Assembly: GCF_002776525.5 (NCBI RefSeq) | Contig: NC_045449.1 | Coordinates: 3,149,256-3,213,255 of the forward strand | Origin: Piliocolobus tephrosceles | Lineage: Eukaryota > Chordata > Mammalia > Primates > Cercopithecidae | Reading direction: 5' to 3' | Length of the DNA: 64,000 bases | In this document: piece after piece, positions 11,336 to 21,203 of the stretch | Layout of the letters: every line of letters starts with the position of its first letter | How positions within the stretch are numbered: the stretch's first letter is position 1 | Position numbers and translations under genes: made by a program | The notes under the pieces: generated by a model | The model's input: the letters and a program-made list of their open reading frames with translations, nothing else | Database searches by the model: none | Told to the model about the DNA's origin: nothing

Positions 11336-12049
11336 CATACGACCTGCCTAAGAGGAGTTGGGGAGTGAGGGTTGGGAGTCAGCTGAGAAGAATCCTGTAT
11401 CTGAAGAGAATGGATGGAGGGGTGCCAAGGTCCTGGCTCTCTGATGCTACTACTCTATATTGGGGCAAGTGGCGGGGTTGGAAGGGGCATAGCAGATGAT
11501 TTCCCTGGGACACTGACCGGGTGACAACGATACAGAAGCAGCAAAATATAAAAAATGTTATATATCTGGTTACCCTAGGAAGCTGACAAACTCCAGTTTG
11601 CCCTGGAGTTTGTCCATCACCCTCTCTCCTTCACACTCCCTTCACCTCTGTTTTCACTCATTGCTCTTCCAAAAGCTTCACTCAACAAATATTTACTGAA
11701 TAAACATTGCATACAGATCACTGGACAAGACAGTGAGATGCAGCTCCTTCCTGCAAGGAGCTTCCCTGCTAAGACCTGACTTAGTCCATCCTCCAGGATT
11801 TCACCAAAGCCTGGAGCTTTCCTGGCAAACGGTAGGTGTGCTAGATTGGTTGAACACTGCTAGAAACCTTGGAGCAATGGGAGAAAAGGATGTGGTGTTT
11901 TAAGGAAGAGATTAAATGGGGGACAAAATGAGTGCATTGTTTCTGAGATAACTGAAGTCACTTGGTTAACTGAGAAATTTAGAAGCGTTTTGTCCAGCTG
12001 ATTTTGTGCACCGAGGACAGCAAGGACAAGCCTTTCCCAGTGTCATGTG
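11336..12049. other. Unique DNA with one faint old repeat
   Basis: At about 11672-11760 the phrase CAACAAATATTTACTGAATA, followed by an animal-repeat-like tail, resembles a very old dispersed repeat that also appears at about 50555-50680. No gene is recognised. Confidence 0.5.
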
Positions 12050-12369
12050 TGGATGTTTTACTCTCTTCACTCCATACCTCCTCTGCCAACAACCCCACAC
12101 AATCTCTTCATTCAGTCTGGAACGCCCTCCCTGTCCCACATAACATCATGTCTGTTTGGTGAACCTGATTCAATCTCCAAGACCCAGTTCAAGTCTCACC
12201 TATTCTTGGAATTCTTCCCAAATTTCTCTAGGAAGAATAATTTACTTCCACTTGGTTCATAAAATTAATAAAGTATTAAACATGCTGCAAGCTACTGCAG
12301 GTCAAACTGTTCGGGGGCAGAAACTAAGACTCATTCATCTTCCTGCTCTCTACAGTATGTATCTAGTAC
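12050..12369 (+). repeat. L2 LINE remnant
   Basis: L2-type 3' text: AACGCCCTCCCTGTCCCACA, CAAGACCCAGTTCAAGTCTC, then a decayed CAGAAACTAAGACTCATTCA end. It stops at the hAT element starting at about 12370, which seems to have inserted into it. Confidence 0.6.
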
Positions 12370-12558
12370 AAGGGTCAGCAAATTGTCCAAATCCAGACCA
12401 CCAACTGTTTTGTTAATAAAGTTTTATTGGAACAGTACTGTGGCCATTTGTTTACTTTTTGTTGATGGATGCTTTTGCACTGCAACTTCAGAGCTGAGTT
12501 GTTGCAACAAGACTATATGGACCACAAGCCTAAAATATTAACTGTATGATTCTTTACC
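12370..12558 (-). mobile_element. MER20-type hAT (Charlie) non-autonomous DNA transposon
   Basis: GGGTCAGCAAA at the left, AATAAAGTTTTATTGGAACA in the centre and CCTAAAATATTAACTG at the right occur in the reverse-complement order of the family I remember as MER20. It is followed by A22 at 12561-12582. The family name is from memory; the hAT-Charlie assignment is firmer than the exact subfamily. Confidence 0.75.
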
Positions 12559-12734
12559 CAAAAAAAAAAAAAAAAAAAAAAACTTGTCAATTCCAGAACA
12601 ACCATACAATGTGCGGTCAACAAATGAATGCTGAATGTAGTAAGGTGCTTTATGATAAAATTTCGACTGGTATTCAAATGGCCTGGGTCCGAATTCTGCT
12701 CCTAATTGTTTAAACAAATAATGATGATTAAGCA

Positions 12735-12828
12735 GATAGATGTTAGATAGATTACACAGATGATACACAGATCACATAGATAGTAGAGATAGATGGATAG
12801 AGGAGTTTAGATAGATAGATGATAGAGG
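12735..12828. repeat. Short degenerate GATA microsatellite
   Basis: Clustered GATAGATA units are interrupted by GATTACACAGATGATACA-like text. The array is old and imperfect. Confidence 0.7.
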
Positions 12829-12832
12829 AGTT

Positions 12833-13050
12833 TTGAGTGCTTATTATATGCCAGGCACTGTGCCAAGTATTATAAACATATTCACTGTATCTAACAACCA
12901 ATTCCATGGATAGCTACTAGTATTTTCCTCATTAAAGAAGAAGAAAATGAGGCTCAGGGAGGTCACAACACCTTTGTGGTAGAGCCAGGATTCAAAGCAG
13001 GTCTGACCTACACCAAAGTTTGAGAGTTACCCACTATGCTAGAACACTCC
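12833..13050 (+). repeat. MIR SINE, nearly complete
   Basis: It begins TGAGTGCTTATTATATGCCA, has CAGGCACTGTGCCAAGTATT, AATGAGGCTCAGGGAGGTCA and GAGCCAGGATTCAAAGCAGG in MIR order, and ends near ACTATGCTAGAACACTCC. Confidence 0.85.
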
Positions 13051-13202
13051 TGAGATTCCGTTTCTTCATAAAATTAAGATTATCGGATGATCAAAGTGAT
13101 TTTCAATCCATTTAGCAAGCAGAAATGTGTATCTTTATAAACATATATATTAAAATGTATTTCTGGAACCTCAACATGCAGGAAGTCTATCTGGAGTTCT
13201 AG

Positions 13203-14204
13203 AATTTCGGCCGGCTGCCTCCTCCCTCCCCTCGGCATTCCCACCTGTCAGTCCTCTCCACGGCTCCGACCAACCTCACATCTGCCCCCGTGTTCCTCCT
13301 CCTCGGCCTGGAGGACGGAACAGACGCCCACCCGCTGCTGTTCCTGCTGTTCCTTGGCATCTATCTGCTCAACGCCCTGAGCAACCTGGGCATAGTGGTG
13401 CTGGTGAGGTGCGACGGGGCCCTCCGCTCCCCCATGTATTACTTCTTGGGTCACCTGAGCCTCGTGGACGTCTGCTTTACCACCGTCACGGTCCCCGGGC
13501 TGCTGGCCGGCCTGCTCCACCCGGGCCAGGCCATATCCTTCCAGGCGTGCTTCGCCCAGATGTACTTCTTCGTGGCTCTGGGCATCACCGAGGGCTGCCT
13601 CCTGGCGGCCATGTCCTACGACCGCGCGACGGCGGTGTGCCGGCCCCTGCGCTACGGCGCGCTGGTGACGCCATGGCGCTGCGCCGCGCTGGTGCGTGCG
13701 TCGTGGGCCGTGGCGCACCTGCACGCTCTGCTGCACGCGCTGCTGCTCTCCGCGCTTTCCTACCCGCGCACCGCCCCCGTGCGCCACTTCTTTTGCGACA
13801 TGGCGGTAATGCTGAGCGTGGCGACCTCGGACACGTCCGCCGCGGAGACGGCCATCTTTTCCGAGGGCCTGGCCGTGGTGTTGGCCCCGCTGCTCGTCGT
13901 GTTCTTCTCCTACGCGCGTATCCTGGTCGCGGTGCTCCGCTTGCGCTCGGCCGGCAGCCGACGCCGCGTCTTCTCCACCTGCGGGGCCCACCTGGTGGCG
14001 GTGGCTCTTTTCTTCGGCTCCGTCCTCTCCGTGTATTTCCGGCCGTCGTCTGCCTACTCGGCCCGCTACGACCGCCTGGCTGGTGTGGTCTACGCGGTCA
14101 TCACGCCGACCTTGAACCCTTTCATCTACAGCCTTCGCAACAAAGAGGTCAAGAGCGCTCTGAAGAGGGTGCTCAGATGGAGGACTGCACCCCAAGAGGC
14201 CTGA
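13203..14204 (+). pseudogene. Start-less class II olfactory receptor, family-1-like, otherwise open
   Basis: The frame is open from just after TAG at 13200-13202 to TGA at 14202-14204 with no in-frame ATG before transmembrane segment 2. ORs are seven-helix receptors in the cilia of olfactory neurons that signal through Golf. Seen: glycosylation site NLT at 13272-13280; FLLLGL at 13293-13310; PMYYFLGHLSLVDV in TM2; the TM3 cysteine at 13548-13550; SYDRATAVC where MAYDRYVAIC is usual; SYARI in TM5; FSTCGAHL in TM6; and NPFIYSLRN in TM7. Two of the three usual loop-2 cysteines are absent (SYP and VATS instead of FC and LACS). A strong splice-acceptor-like sequence ends at 13251, so a first exon might supply the start; otherwise it is a pseudogene by start loss. 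By position it may correspond to human OR1R1P, from memory only. CpG content is far above the flanks. Confidence 0.85.
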
Positions 14205-14556
14205 GGGCGAATCTGGCTCAATGGCATTTTCATAATAACAGTTACAGAAAAAACCTTGTTTTTTTTGGCTTTCCAAAGCACTATCAATTTCGATGTACTC
14301 TGTCTTATTTGTTGTTAAATAAGAAATTAGACCAGAAGTAAATATGACAACGTGCTTACTGTAGTGATGGATACATAGTAGGTTAAATTCGTTTCTGTGT
14401 TGTCTGAATGTGTGAGATAGATTCTACTTTTAAATTTTGGGTAAATGAAAAGACAGCAAATGAAGGTAGGGAAATAGTTTGTGAAGAGGGAGAAGAAAGA
14501 ATGTGCCTAGCAGGAACCCAGTGGTTGGACGGGAAGCTTGAGAAGCAATGGATGCT
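14205..14556. other. 3' flank of the start-less OR
   Basis: CpG density falls abruptly after the stop codon. No exon, repeat or canonical terminator-type signal is recognised. A chance open frame at 14408-14596 runs into the Alu that follows. Confidence 0.5.
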
Positions 14557-14875
14557 TTATTTTATTTTATTTTTATTTTTTTATTTTTTGAGATAATGTC
14601 TGGCTCTGATGCCCACACTGGAGTGCAGTGGCACGATCTCAGCTCACTACACCCTCCGCCTCCTGGATTCAAGCGATTCTCCCGCCTCAGTCTCCCAAAT
14701 AGCCAGGATTACAGGCGCCTGCCACCACACCCGGCTAATGTTTTGTATTTTCTTTACTAGAGACGGGGTTTCACTATGTTGACCAGGCTGGTCTCGAACT
14801 CCTGGCCTCAAGTGATACCCCTGCCTGGGCCTTCCAAAGGGCTGGGATTACAGGTGTGAGCCTCCGCACCCAGCC
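14557..14875 (-). mobile_element. Alu SINE, antisense, with TTTTA-type tail
   Basis: A TTTTATTTTA-rich tail at 14557-14590 precedes GAGATAATGTCTGGCTCTGA and the antisense Alu body, ending GCACCCAGCC. The many substitutions suggest an AluS or older element. Confidence 0.9.
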
Positions 14876-14981
14876 CAGGGGAGGATCTTAAAGAGCTGTT
14901 GTTGGATGCCCCTGCAGACTCCTCCTGAAGAAACTTCAAGATCCAGTTATTTTTTACATGGCTTTTAAAAATTTAAATTCT

Positions 14982-15287
14982 GGCCGGGCGTGGTGGCTCA
15001 AGCCTGTAATCCCAGCACTTTGGGAGGCCGAGACGGGCGGATCACGAGGTCAGGAGATCAAGACCATCCTGGCTAACACGGTGAAACCCTGTCTCTACTA
15101 AAAAAAACAAAACAAAAAACTAGCCGGGCGAGGTGGCGGGCGCCTATAGTCCCAGCTGCTCTGGAGGCTGAGGCAAGAGAATGGTGTGAACCCAGGAGGT
15201 GGAGCTTGCAGTGAGCTGAGATCCGGCCACTGCACTCCAGCCTGGGCAACAGAGCGAGACTCTGTCTCAAAAAAAAAAAAAAAAAAA
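14982..15287 (+). mobile_element. AluYR-like SINE (Old World monkey type) with TSD
   Basis: It starts GGCCGGGCGTGG and contains ACTAGCCGGGCGAGGTGGCG and GAGATCCGGCCACTGC, the combination that I recall from cercopithecoid AluY derivatives and not from human Alus. The direct repeat AAATTTAAATTCT lies on both sides (ending at 14981, and starting about 15285 after the A tail). Confidence 0.92.
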
Positions 15288-15445
15288 TTTAAATTCTTTT
15301 CCTAGATACTATGTCAACCATTTTTATTGTTAAAATTCAGAGTTAAAGATACAGTTCTCCTTGACTACCACCCAAATCAACCTCCACTGCCATCCCAATT
15401 ATCAGTTGAATCTCTCGCTCTTTCCTTCACTTTTGCTCTCTCGCT

Positions 15446-15598
15446 CTGATTTTGAAACATAGTGTCATTCTATTTATATATGTTCCGATTTTGAAACATA
15501 GTGTCATTCTATTTATATACTGATTTTGAAACATAGTGTCATTCTATTTATATATATTCTGATTTTGAAACATAGTGTCATTCTATTTATATAATTCT
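15446..15598. repeat. Four-copy tandem repeat, about 38 bp per unit
   Basis: Four near-identical copies of GATTTTGAAACATAGTGTCA plus TTCTATTTATATA occur with spacers of slightly different length, so the period varies between about 34 and 40 bp. There are no spacers of unrelated sequence, so this is not a CRISPR array. Confidence 0.92.
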
Positions 15599-15810
15599 GC
15601 AGTTTCCTTTTTTTATGAAACAATACATCTAGAAGACCTCCTCTTACTACCACCAATAGAATGCCTTCATTCTTAACTTCATGCTATACAATCTTAGACT
15701 GGATCTTCCACAGTTTAATCAGTCCCTTATTGATAAATATTTATGTTTTTCTAATTTTTCACTATTGCAAGGTTGTAATGAAAATTCTTGCAATAAAAAT
15801 AATAAAAGCT

Positions 15811-16116
15811 GGCCGGGCGTGGTGGCTCATGCCTGTAATCCCAGAACTTTGGGAGGCCGAGGCAGGTGGATCACCTGAGGTCAGAAGTTCAAGAGCAGCC
15901 TCGCCAACATGGTGAAACCCTGTCTCTACTAAAAATACAAAAATTAGCTGAGTGTGGTGAAGGACGTCTGTAATCCCAGCTACTGGGGAGGTTGAGGCAG
16001 GAAAATCGCTTCAACCCAGGAGGTGGTGGAGGTTGCAGTGAACCGAGATTGCACCGGTGCACTCCAGCCTGGGTGACAGAGCGAGAGTCTGTCTCAAAAA
16101 AATAATAATTAAAATT
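15811..16116 (+). mobile_element. AluS-type SINE with 8-bp TSD
   Basis: A full-length sense Alu starts GGCCGGGCGTGG and has the AluS-like GTGGATCACCTGAGGTCAGA. The direct repeat TAAAAGCT is at 15803-15810 and 16117-16124. Confidence 0.93.
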
Positions 16117-16149
16117 TAAAAGCTAACATTTAGTGAGAAACTGTTACAC

Positions 16150-17145
16150 GGCAGACACTTTTAAAAATAATATAATCACAAAGGATGATATTTTAAATCT
16201 TTCTAGAACTTCTCAAGTAAATTTAAAAATCAGAATAAGACTTTTCTAACCAAAGACAAACTGCAAAAGCTAGCTCAATTATATATACAATGTCTGAATA
16301 GACCATTAAAATAAATATTTGAGAAGGGAAAATGAAGACAATATAAACCAAAAAAACATCTCTAATGAAAGTCTTGAGGCCAACAATAAGCATATGAAAA
16401 CATATTCAACATTATTATTCATCAGGGAAATGCAAATTAAAATCATAATAAGATACTACTACATACCCATCAGAATATCAAATGTTAGAAACAACAGATT
16501 GAGAATATCAAAGGTTAGCAAGGATGTGGAGCAATTAACACCCTCATATATTGCTAGTAAGACTGTAAAAGAATAAAACTGCTTTGCAAACTGTTGGCAG
16601 TTCCCAACGTTTTAGTATTTACCCAGTCTACAGCACAGAAATTTTGCTCCTGAAGTACCCAAAATAAGTGAAAACAAATGTCCAGCAAAAGATGTATATA
16701 AGAATTTTCAAAGAGGCTTCAGTCATAGTAGCTAAAACCGAACAACCCAAATGCTCATCAGCAGAAGGAGTAAGTCAACTGCGGCATAATCATTTCAATG
16801 GTATACAATACAGCAGTGAAAAAGATTGAACTCTGATGATTCACACGACATGGATACATCTTTAAAACATGATGAGTAGAAGAATCTAAAAATATATATA
16901 TATATTGTATGATTCCATCTATTCAAAGTTCATGAGCCGGCAAATTCACCTCCGGTGGCAGAAACCACAGTAGTCATTACCTCTGGATGTGGGTGGGGAC
17001 TGACAAGGAGGAGGCACAGGGAAAATTTCTGAAGTGACATAAATCCTCTCTATCTTGATCTGTACAGTGGTCCCAAGGGTGTCAAATTCAGCAGGCTGTA
17101 CACTTAATATTTGTGCACTATATTTAAATTATATTACAATGAAAA
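16150..17145 (+). mobile_element. Old L1M-type LINE fragment, 3' end of ORF2
   Basis: GGGAAATGCAAATTAAAATC and GGTTAGCAAGGATGTGGAGC are diverged L1 ORF2 3'-region words. A decayed 3' UTR follows, including ACTTAATATTTGTGCACTAT and an ATATTACAATGAAAAAT end. All frames are broken. Confidence 0.8.
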
Positions 17146-17159
17146 ATTCTCGGGTGAGG

Positions 17160-17700
17160 AGGCTTTCTGGGTTTCTGAAAATTTCAAGGACCAAATACTC
17201 CCCTTTTCAGACTCTCAAGGAATAATCCCCAGGCTCTATGTAATGCATTCCAGAACCTAAAATTAAGTAAAATTAAAATAGCTACCTAATTTACTGAAGA
17301 AGAAAAATACAAGACATGAACAAAATTATAGACCAGTTCTGTCTGTGAAAATGGATATCAAAATGATGTCTGAAACACTAATAATCCCATCTTTTCATAT
17401 TTGAAATCACGCTAATATGTTCAATTTAAAAATTTAGGATTACCTCATCAGAGGCAAAAAGGCTTCTTAAAAAATCAATACCAGGTTCTGATCAAAGCTC
17501 AGAATAAAATAAAAAGCGACTTCCTTAACAAACTGTATTAGAGTCAGCCAAGGCTGTACCTTATCCTCTCTCTGGATGAGAACATTCTTTAATTCTCTAA
17601 ATGGCAATAAAATGGAAATTATAGGACCCCTAGACAATCCTATTAAAATATTTTGCTCTCTCTTTATTCTTTATCAACTCTAATACCAGGTATAATGTAT
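17160..17700 (+). mobile_element. Old L1-derived fragment, sense
   Basis: Phrases such as AAATTATAGACCAGTTCTGT, AGGATTACCTCATCAGAGGC and CTGTATTAGAGTCAGCCAAG correspond to the middle of L1 ORF2 in a heavily diverged copy (L1M or HAL1). No coding capacity remains. The stretch 17700-17843 shows nothing recognisable. Confidence 0.65.
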
Positions 17701-17843
17701 ACTGCTCCCAGCCAGGATTCTTCAACGCATCAAACAGCTCCAGTGCCTCTGAACTCAGCAGTGGATTACTTGCCCTGGACCTACCATCTAAGTCTCTGCT
17801 AGCAGCACTGAATGACTGCTGGCAATGGTACAGGTTGTTCTCC

Positions 17844-17846
17844 TAT

Positions 17847-17881
<35 letters not shown>

Positions 17882-18163
17882 GAGACAGGGTCTTGTTCTG
17901 TCACCCAGGCTGGAGTGCAATGATGCAATCTCAGCTCACCGCAACCTCCGCCTCTCAGGTTTGAGCGATTCTTCTGTCTCAGCCTCATGAGTAGCTGGAA
18001 CTACAGGCGTGTACCACCACATTGGGCTAATTTTTATATATTTAGTAGAGACAGGGTTTCACCATGTTGGCCAGGCTGGTCTCGAACTCCTGGCCTCAGG
18101 TGATCCACCCGCCTTGGCCTCCCAAATTGCTGGAATTACAGGCATGAGCCACCACACCTGGCC
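17844..18163 (-). mobile_element. Alu SINE, antisense, with (TTTA)n tail
   Basis: The TTTA tetranucleotide array at 17844-17880 derives from the poly(A) tail. The antisense Alu body follows and ends ACACCTGGCC. The short repeat TGTTCT lies on both sides. Confidence 0.92.
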
Positions 18164-18275
18164 TGTTCTATTTTTAACAGCTTCATTCAGGACAGGTCAT
18201 AGGGACATCTAAACAGCCTTTCCTTTTATCTTGATTAGGACACTGATAGGATGAATCAGCAAGAAGTATTAATTC

Positions 18276-18575
18276 TTTTTTTTTTTTTTTTTTTTGAGAT
18301 GGAGTCTCACTCTGTTGCCCAGGCTGGAGTGCAATGGCATGATCTCGGCTCACTGCAACCTCCACTTCCCGGATTCAAGCGATTCTCCTGCCTCAGCCTG
18401 CTGAGTAGCTGGGATTACAGGCATGCGCCACCACACCCAGCTAATTTTTGTATTTTTAGTAGAGATGGGGTTTCACCATGTTGGTCAGGATGGTCTCGAT
18501 CTCTTGACCTCATGATCCACCTGCCTCGGCCTCCCAAAGTGCTGGGATTACGGGCGTGAGCCACTGCGTCTGGCC
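18276..18575 (-). mobile_element. Alu SINE, antisense
   Basis: A T20-type tail, GAGATGGAGTCTCACTCTGT, and an intact dimeric body ending GCGTCTGGCC. AGCAAG occurs on both flanks. The neighbouring unique stretch 18576-18829 shows no gene. Confidence 0.94.
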
Positions 18576-18829
18576 AAGCAAGCATTATTTCTAAACCAAA
18601 GAGACTTTGAACAGGGATTTGCAATTACTTCACAGTCTTCTACGTCATAAATATGAAGCCTATTTCTTGGAAGAGGTTTAGAGACAATGGTGTCCTTGCT
18701 TCAGCACAATAGTTGGTCAATTCTGACTAAACCACAATGCTAAAATTGGATGTCTCAGGCCCTAAGAAGGGCATTTTTCTGAGAATTTCCCAAAATGTAT
18801 AATTTAAAAATTATCTTATAGTCAACATC

Positions 18830-19180
18830 ACACGTAATAGTGAAAATTTTAAACTACGAAAAAATTTTGATGGGGGTGGAGTTGGTGAGATGTTGGTCAA
18901 AGGGTGCAAAATTTCAGATAGTATTCCTCCTATCTAGGAGGAATAAATTTAAAAGATTTATCACAACATGGTGACTGTAGTTAACAATATATTGTATTCT
19001 TGAAAAATACTAAGAGAGTAGATGTGCTCTCACCACAAAAAAAGATAACTATGTGAGGTAATGTATATGTTAATTCACTAGATTTGGTCATTCTGCAGTG
19101 TATACATACTTTAAAGTATCATATTGTACATGATCAATACATACAATTTTATCTCTCAATTTGAAAAAATAAAATAAATG
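18830..19180 (+). mobile_element. L1 3' end, L1MA/L1PB-type
   Basis: GGTGACTGTAGTTAACAATA, CTCACCACAAAAAAAGATAA and TGTACATGATCAATACATAC are the standard order of an older primate L1 3' UTR, ending in an A-rich tail near 19180. Confidence 0.85.
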
Positions 19181-19327
19181 CATCAGAAAAAATAATTTTG
19201 GAAGTAATCAAAATGGAGGACGTTAATTAAAAGCAGCATTGTCCACTAGTGATAAAATGTAAGTCACAAATGTGAGTCACATAAGTAATTTTAAATTTTC
19301 AATAAACACATTTTAAAAGGTAGAAAG

Positions 19328-19484
19328 AGCCAGGCACACGCCTGTAGTCCCAGCTGCTCAGAAGACTGAGGGGAGACGATTGCTTGACCCCAAGAGTTCA
19401 AAGCTATAGTGTGCTATGATCAGGTGTGTGAATAGCCACTGAACTCCAACCTTGGCAACATAGCAAGACACCATCTCTAAAAAC
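19328..19484 (+). mobile_element. 7SL-derived Alu monomer (FLAM/FRAM-like)
   Basis: CGCCTGTAGTCCCAGCTGCT is followed directly by TATAGTGTGCTATGATCAGG and GTGAATAGCCACTGAACTCC. That is a single-armed structure resembling 7SL RNA monomers rather than the Alu dimer. Confidence 0.75.
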
Positions 19485-19537
19485 ATTAAATGGCTTTTTC
19501 CTTTTTAGAAGCAGATGAAATGAATGTTAATAACTTT

Positions 19538-19768
19538 ATGTGGTATAAATACACCATGGAATATTACTCAGCCATAGAACAGAATGAAATAATGGCCACA
19601 GAAACTTGGCTGGAGCTGGAGGCCATTACTCTAAGTGAAGTAACTCAGGAATGGAAAAACAAATATTGTATGTTCTCACTTATAAGTGGGAGCTAAGCCA
19701 TGAGGATGCAAAGGCATAAGATTAATAATGGACTCTGGGGACTCTGGGACAAAGGATGGGATGGGGGT
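19538..19768 (+). mobile_element. L1 3' end, first piece (resumes at 20424)
   Basis: The end of ORF2 reads YTMEYYSAIEQNEIMATETW and closes LISGS, with TAA at 19694-19696. The following 3' UTR is interrupted at 19768 by the solo LTR at 19769-20423. It resumes with GGGTGAGGGATAAAAAAAAC and ends near 20580. Confidence 0.88.
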
Positions 19769-20423
19769 TGTTAGCAATAAAAAGTAACTAGTTCCTCTTC
19801 AAAATTTATCTTTGTAAAGAACAATAAGTGTTAAAAACAGTAGTTCCTCTTAAAACTCCCTTCAAGTTTTCCTTGCTTGCTTTTTATGTTACATACCAAT
19901 GAATCTTTTATTTTACTAATGACTTTTTGTTATACCCCAGATAGCTGTTGAAAATAGTAAGGAAATGAGTATATCCTATGTCCTTGTACTTTAACCAGGA
20001 CCTAAATTGTTTGTTCTAGTCACCAGTCTGCCTAGACATTGCCCAGACATGTTCCAGCTTGCAGCCTGTTCCTCTTCCTTATTTGGAAATGTTTTTGTTA
20101 TCCTAGCTTTCCATAAGCAACCCCCCTTCCTTTCTTGTTCCCCATTGTGCACCTTTACCTATTTAGGAAAGTCTTGCGTTTTTAGCCAATCAGGATCAGT
20201 CTAGATTGTGCGGTCCAGCTCCAGCCAATGTCCTCCAGATAGGACATAGCAGTAGGGACCCAGTGCATCAGGTATAAGAATCCCTGCTTTCCTTTGTTTG
20301 GTGTGCTCTCATGGCAATCTGGCTTGCAAGCAGCACCCTTCTGCAGAAGTAAAATTGCCTTGCTGAGAAATCCTTTGTTCAAGTGCTCCTGTTCTTTACG
20401 ACTCCAAGCTTTCATTTCCAACA
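19769..20423 (+). mobile_element. Solo LTR of an endogenous retrovirus, 655 bp, 4-bp TSD
   Basis: The block starts TGTTAGC and ends CCAACA, giving TG...CA ends. It is bounded by GGGT at 19765-19768 and again at 20424-20427, and joining the flanks restores a continuous L1 3' UTR, so both borders are exact. A 4-bp TSD is usual for class I (gammaretrovirus-like) elements. TATAAGAA at about 20274 may be the TATA box of the U3 promoter. No internal viral genes are present, so this is a recombination relic. Family not identified. Confidence 0.88.
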
Positions 20424-20580
20424 GGGTGAGGGATAAAAAAAACTACATATTGGGTACCGCGTACACTGCTTGGGTGACAGGTGCACCAAAATCTCAGAAA
20501 TCACTAAAGAACCTATCCACGTAACCAAAAAACACCTATATCTCAAAAACTATTGAAATTTAAAATAATAATTTTTTTAA
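20424..20580 (+). mobile_element. L1 3' end, second piece
   Basis: This is the continuation of the L1 at 19538-19768 after the solo LTR: AGGTGCACCAAAATCTCAGA and CACGTAACCAAAAAACACCT, then an A-rich end. Confidence 0.85.
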
Positions 20581-20894
20581 AAAATAACATTTTTAAGCCA
20601 ATATATCAAAAAATCATTTCAACAAATAACCAATATTTAAAATTATTAATGCTATAGTGTACCTCTGTTTTTCTTGCTGTCTTCAATATCCAGTATGTTT
20701 TTATACTCACAGCATATCTCCGTTTGAACTAGCCTCTTTCAAGTGCTCAACAGCCGCATGTGGCTACTGTCTTACCCAGCACAGATGTCCAGCAGATCTA
20801 AGGCACAACTTCTCCATGGACTATTCTGTATCCAGTTAACATGAAATGTAGACATTTTAAAGGGAGTAGCAGGGCTGAAAAATGGAAACTAGTG

Positions 20895-21203
20895 GGCTGG
20901 TGGCTCACGCCCGTAGTGGTGGCTCCCAGCACTTTGGGAGGCCAAGGTGGGCAGGTCACCTGAGGTCAGGAGTTCAAGACCAGCTTGGCCAACACGGCAA
21001 AACTCTATCTCTACTAAAAACACAAAAATTAGCTGGGCATGGTGGTAGGTGTCTGTAATCCCAGCTACTTGGGAGGCTGAGGCATGAGAATCATTTGAAC
21101 CCAGGAGGTGGAGGTTGCAGTGAGCCAAGATTGTGCCATTGCACTCCAGCCTGGGCAACAGAGCAGGAAAAACAGACTTTTTCATCTCCAAAAGAATAGA
21201 AAA
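20895..21203 (+). mobile_element. Alu SINE with 10-bp TSD
   Basis: A sense Alu with an altered head (GGCTGGTGGCTCACGCCCGT) and an unusual interrupted tail. GAAACTAGTG occurs at 20885-20894 and 21204-21213. Confidence 0.9.

Larger units (their letters stand above)
19215..20870. repeat. Ancient dispersed repeat split by later insertions
   Basis: The left part (19215-19320) begins GCATTGTCCACTAGTGATAA. The right part (about 20585-20870) contains CTCAACAGCCGCATGTGGCT and ends near CAGCACAG. Together they look like one old element whose ends carry AGCCACATGTGGCTA-type text. Its middle is interrupted by an Alu-like monomer, an L1 3' end and a solo LTR. I do not know the family name. Confidence 0.5.

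Noticed and set aside
13248..14341. Long frames over the first OR: 342 codons antisense (13248-14276) and 310 codons in another sense frame (13409-14341)
   Set aside because: They are rich in R, G, A and H with no domain and arise from the high GC of the OR frame, which alone carries the receptor motifs.
15446..15598. Possible CRISPR-like array
   Set aside because: The copies are directly tandem with no unrelated spacers, and the genome is a primate.
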